Source: Micrococcales bacterium (GTDB lineage Bacteria; Actinomycetota; Actinomycetes; Actinomycetales; Cellulomonadaceae). Taken from it: a stretch of DNA of 5,560 nucleotides. This document shows positions 4,644 through 5,560 of the stretch, piece after piece; the first letter of the stretch is position 1, and every line of letters starts with the position of its first letter. Under the pieces are notes generated by a model, which saw only the letters and a list, made by a program, of their open reading frames with translations, did not search any database and was not told the origin of the DNA. The stretch is from assembly GCA_009783975.1 (NCBI GenBank), contig WRCL01000154.1:1-5560 (forward strand), in the 5' to 3' direction. Made by a program: the position numbers and the translations under genes.

Positions 4644-5477
4644 ATGGCCATGAAATTACGTTCCCTACGTTGGCGTGGTAAATCGCACTCCGTGCAATCC
4701 ATGCTGCCGGCGCTGACACAAATTGATTCCTGGGATGCGGTACCAGCCAAGTTGCGGAAACCGGCGAAGGAGAGCGGGGGCGGAGCCCTTGCGGTGCTGG
4801 AAGGATGGGTCAACGGCACGACGTCTGATCCGGCCTGGTATCGACACGACGGCGACCTGGTGGTCGATGGGGACCTGCTCGTGGACCTCCCGCTCATCGT
4901 CACAGGGGACCTGGTGGTGGCTGGCGTTCTGCGAGAGGCGACTGACCGGTTTTCTCCATTGTTCGTCGGCGGCGATCTCGTTGCATCCGCCGGGATCAAA
5001 GTCCAGAGCACATGGATGGTTCGCGGATGCTGTGTGACGCCGGTTTTCTTCCAAACCTGGGAAGAACACGAGTCAGGGTTGATCGTCGGCCGCTGGGACT
5101 TGGATTCAGAACGCACCCGGTCGAAGCGCCTCGTGTTCGAGGTTGGCTTTTGTCAGCAAGCCGACTACGGAGTGGACGACGTCAAAGACGAGTGGGCCCC
5201 ACCAGCGTTCGCGGCGTTGGTCAGCAACTTCGAAGACCACTCCGACGCCGAGGAAGCCGCCGCACGGTGGGCCCGCCCATTCGCGAAGATGATGCTCGAC
5301 GCTCTCGACGATGACGACGCCGATGTCGACCTTTTCGACGCGGAAGACAATGCCGTGATTGAGCGCCTTTTCGACAAGTTGGTCGCCGCCGCGAGGAAAG
5401 GGCGGTCGCTGCTCGCATCTGAACCGCGTTTTTCTGACGCGGCCCGGGTTCCACGGACTCATGCCGCCACCTGCTGA
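4644..5477 (+). CDS. Beta-helix/bactofilin-like repeat protein of unknown function, chimeric C-terminus
   Basis: This 277-residue protein is not assigned to a named family. Its clearest feature is a run of short strands with a recurring G-D-L: GDLVVDGDLLVDLPLIVTGD at 70-89, then a further GDLVAS at 110-115. Turns at this spacing occur in polymer-forming (bactofilin-like) and other right-handed beta-helix proteins. Residues 130-170 are mixed beta. The C-terminal third is helical and very acidic (DALDDDDADVDLFDAEDN at 219-236), followed by a helix with IERLFDKLVAAARKG. There is no signal peptide or membrane segment, so it is probably cytoplasmic. The last 11 residues (ending in VPRTHAATC) come from the antisense of the repeated HEPN/nucleotidyltransferase junction, so the original C-terminus has been replaced or extended. 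A good ribosome site precedes it, and it has its own upstream region. A polymer-forming or immunity-like role would be speculation. Confidence 0.8.
   Translation: MAMKLRSLRWRGKSHSVQSMLPALTQIDSWDAVPAKLRKPAKESGGGALAVLEGWVNGTTSDPAWYRHDGDLVVDGDLLVDLPLIVTGDLVVAGVLREATDRFSPLFVGGDLVASAGIKVQSTWMVRGCCVTPVFFQTWEEHESGLIVGRWDLDSERTRSKRLVFEVGFCQQADYGVDDVKDEWAPPAFAALVSNFEDHSDAEEAAARWARPFAKMMLDALDDDDADVDLFDAEDNAVIERLFDKLVAAARKGRSLLASEPRFSDAARVPRTHAATC
5440..5462 (-). pseudogene. Truncated HEPN start (second copy)
   Basis: The ATG and next codons encode MSPWNPG exactly as in the intact HEPN gene. After the breakpoint within codon 8 the frame enters antisense of the beta-helix protein gene and gives a translation unlike HEPN, running to a stop at 5106. 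The HEPN body is absent, so this copy has no toxin. Confidence 0.85.
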
Positions 5478-5560
5478 GCGAGGTGGAGCTCAACCAGGGG
5501 ACGAGAGCGGACCTGGGAGCTGAACGGGTCGGTCGGGTCCTGCCAGCGTTCGGGCACGAG
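5459..5560 (-). CDS. C-terminal end of a second wHTH-nucleotidyltransferase (5' partial in window)
   Basis: These 33 codons and the stop are identical to residues 164-196 of the intact nucleotidyltransferase (LVPERWQDPTDPF through LVELHLAQQVAA). The remainder, including the catalytic motifs, lies beyond the window. If whole, it would be a partner gene without its HEPN, since the downstream HEPN copy is cut after seven codons. An antitoxin without its toxin can act as an anti-addiction factor; whether that applies here depends on the unseen part. Confidence 0.75.
   Translation of the reverse strand, partial: LVPERWQDPTDPFSSQVRSRPLVELHLAQQVAA

Larger units (their letters stand above)
5440..5560. 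repeat. 121-bp direct repeat, copy 2, cut by window edge
   Basis: This is identical to 3207-3327. The left breakpoint at 5440 lies inside the 3' end of the 4644-5477 gene. The right end is not reached, so the true repeat is at least 121 bp and may include a whole second nucleotidyltransferase gene. Confidence 0.97.

Noticed and set aside
4406..5116. 236-residue minus-strand open frame
   Set aside because: It is antisense to the beta-helix gene, which has a good ribosome site and repeat structure. The minus translation is low-complexity Ser/Thr/Arg/Pro with no family signal.
5106..5462. 118-residue minus-strand frame starting MSPWNPG
   Set aside because: Only the first seven codons are HEPN. 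The rest is antisense to 4644-5477, so it is treated as a truncated HEPN start and not as a gene.
1..5560. CRISPR array, tRNA or rRNA genes
   Set aside because: No regularly spaced short repeats, no cloverleaf-like segments with a T-arm consensus, and no rRNA-like sequence were seen on either strand. The repeats present are gene-derived or isolated palindromes.

Overview
The window looks like an accessory, toxin-antitoxin-rich stretch of a high-GC Gram-positive (actinobacterial) chromosome or large mobile element. The evidence is strong G/C preference at third codon positions in most reading frames, GTG or ATGA-coupled starts, and recognisable actinobacterial protein types: a winged-helix/nucleotidyltransferase plus HEPN pair, a PIN-domain protein, and an IS630-type transposase fragment. 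The genus cannot be fixed from the sequence. The first gene (76-1278) and the last full-length one (4644-5477) are visibly less GC-biased than the middle.

Layout. 1-79 is the tail of a gene that overlaps (ATGA) a 400-residue single-pass membrane protein of unknown role (76-1278). A perfect 30-bp inverted repeat follows (1310-1376). From about 1508 to 4355 lies a toxin-antitoxin 'graveyard' that still has some intact genes. In order it holds: a degenerate copy of a HEPN/nucleotidyltransferase gene junction (1508-1562); a transposase fragment (1563-1739, minus); an orphan RelB/ParD-like 'addiction module' antitoxin (1715-1999, minus); a PIN-domain toxin (2097-2474, plus); a YoeB toxin remnant without start or catalytic C-terminus (2521-2793, plus); an intact HEPN gene (2768-3229, minus) and its upstream, overlapping wHTH-nucleotidyltransferase partner (3226-3816, minus); then a second, decayed PIN gene (3993-4324, plus) followed by a scrap of a second YoeB (4326-4355, plus). 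After a 290-base noncoding stretch with repeated TGTCTTGCC motifs comes a 277-residue protein with a short beta-helix/bactofilin-like repeat (4644-5477). Its last 11 residues are encoded inside a third copy of the HEPN/nucleotidyltransferase junction (5440-5560). That copy is identical over 121 bp to 3207-3327 and runs off the window.

Interpretation. The only complete two-gene module is the wHTH-nucleotidyltransferase/HEPN operon, a MNT-HEPN type toxin-antitoxin or defence pair. Its junction occurs three times and the PIN-YoeB order occurs twice. This indicates past segmental duplication of a [HEPN/NTase]-[PIN-YoeB] block, followed by decay, IS630 insertion and replacement of one HEPN body by the 4644-5477 gene. 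Functional links between the toxins are inferred from proximity only.
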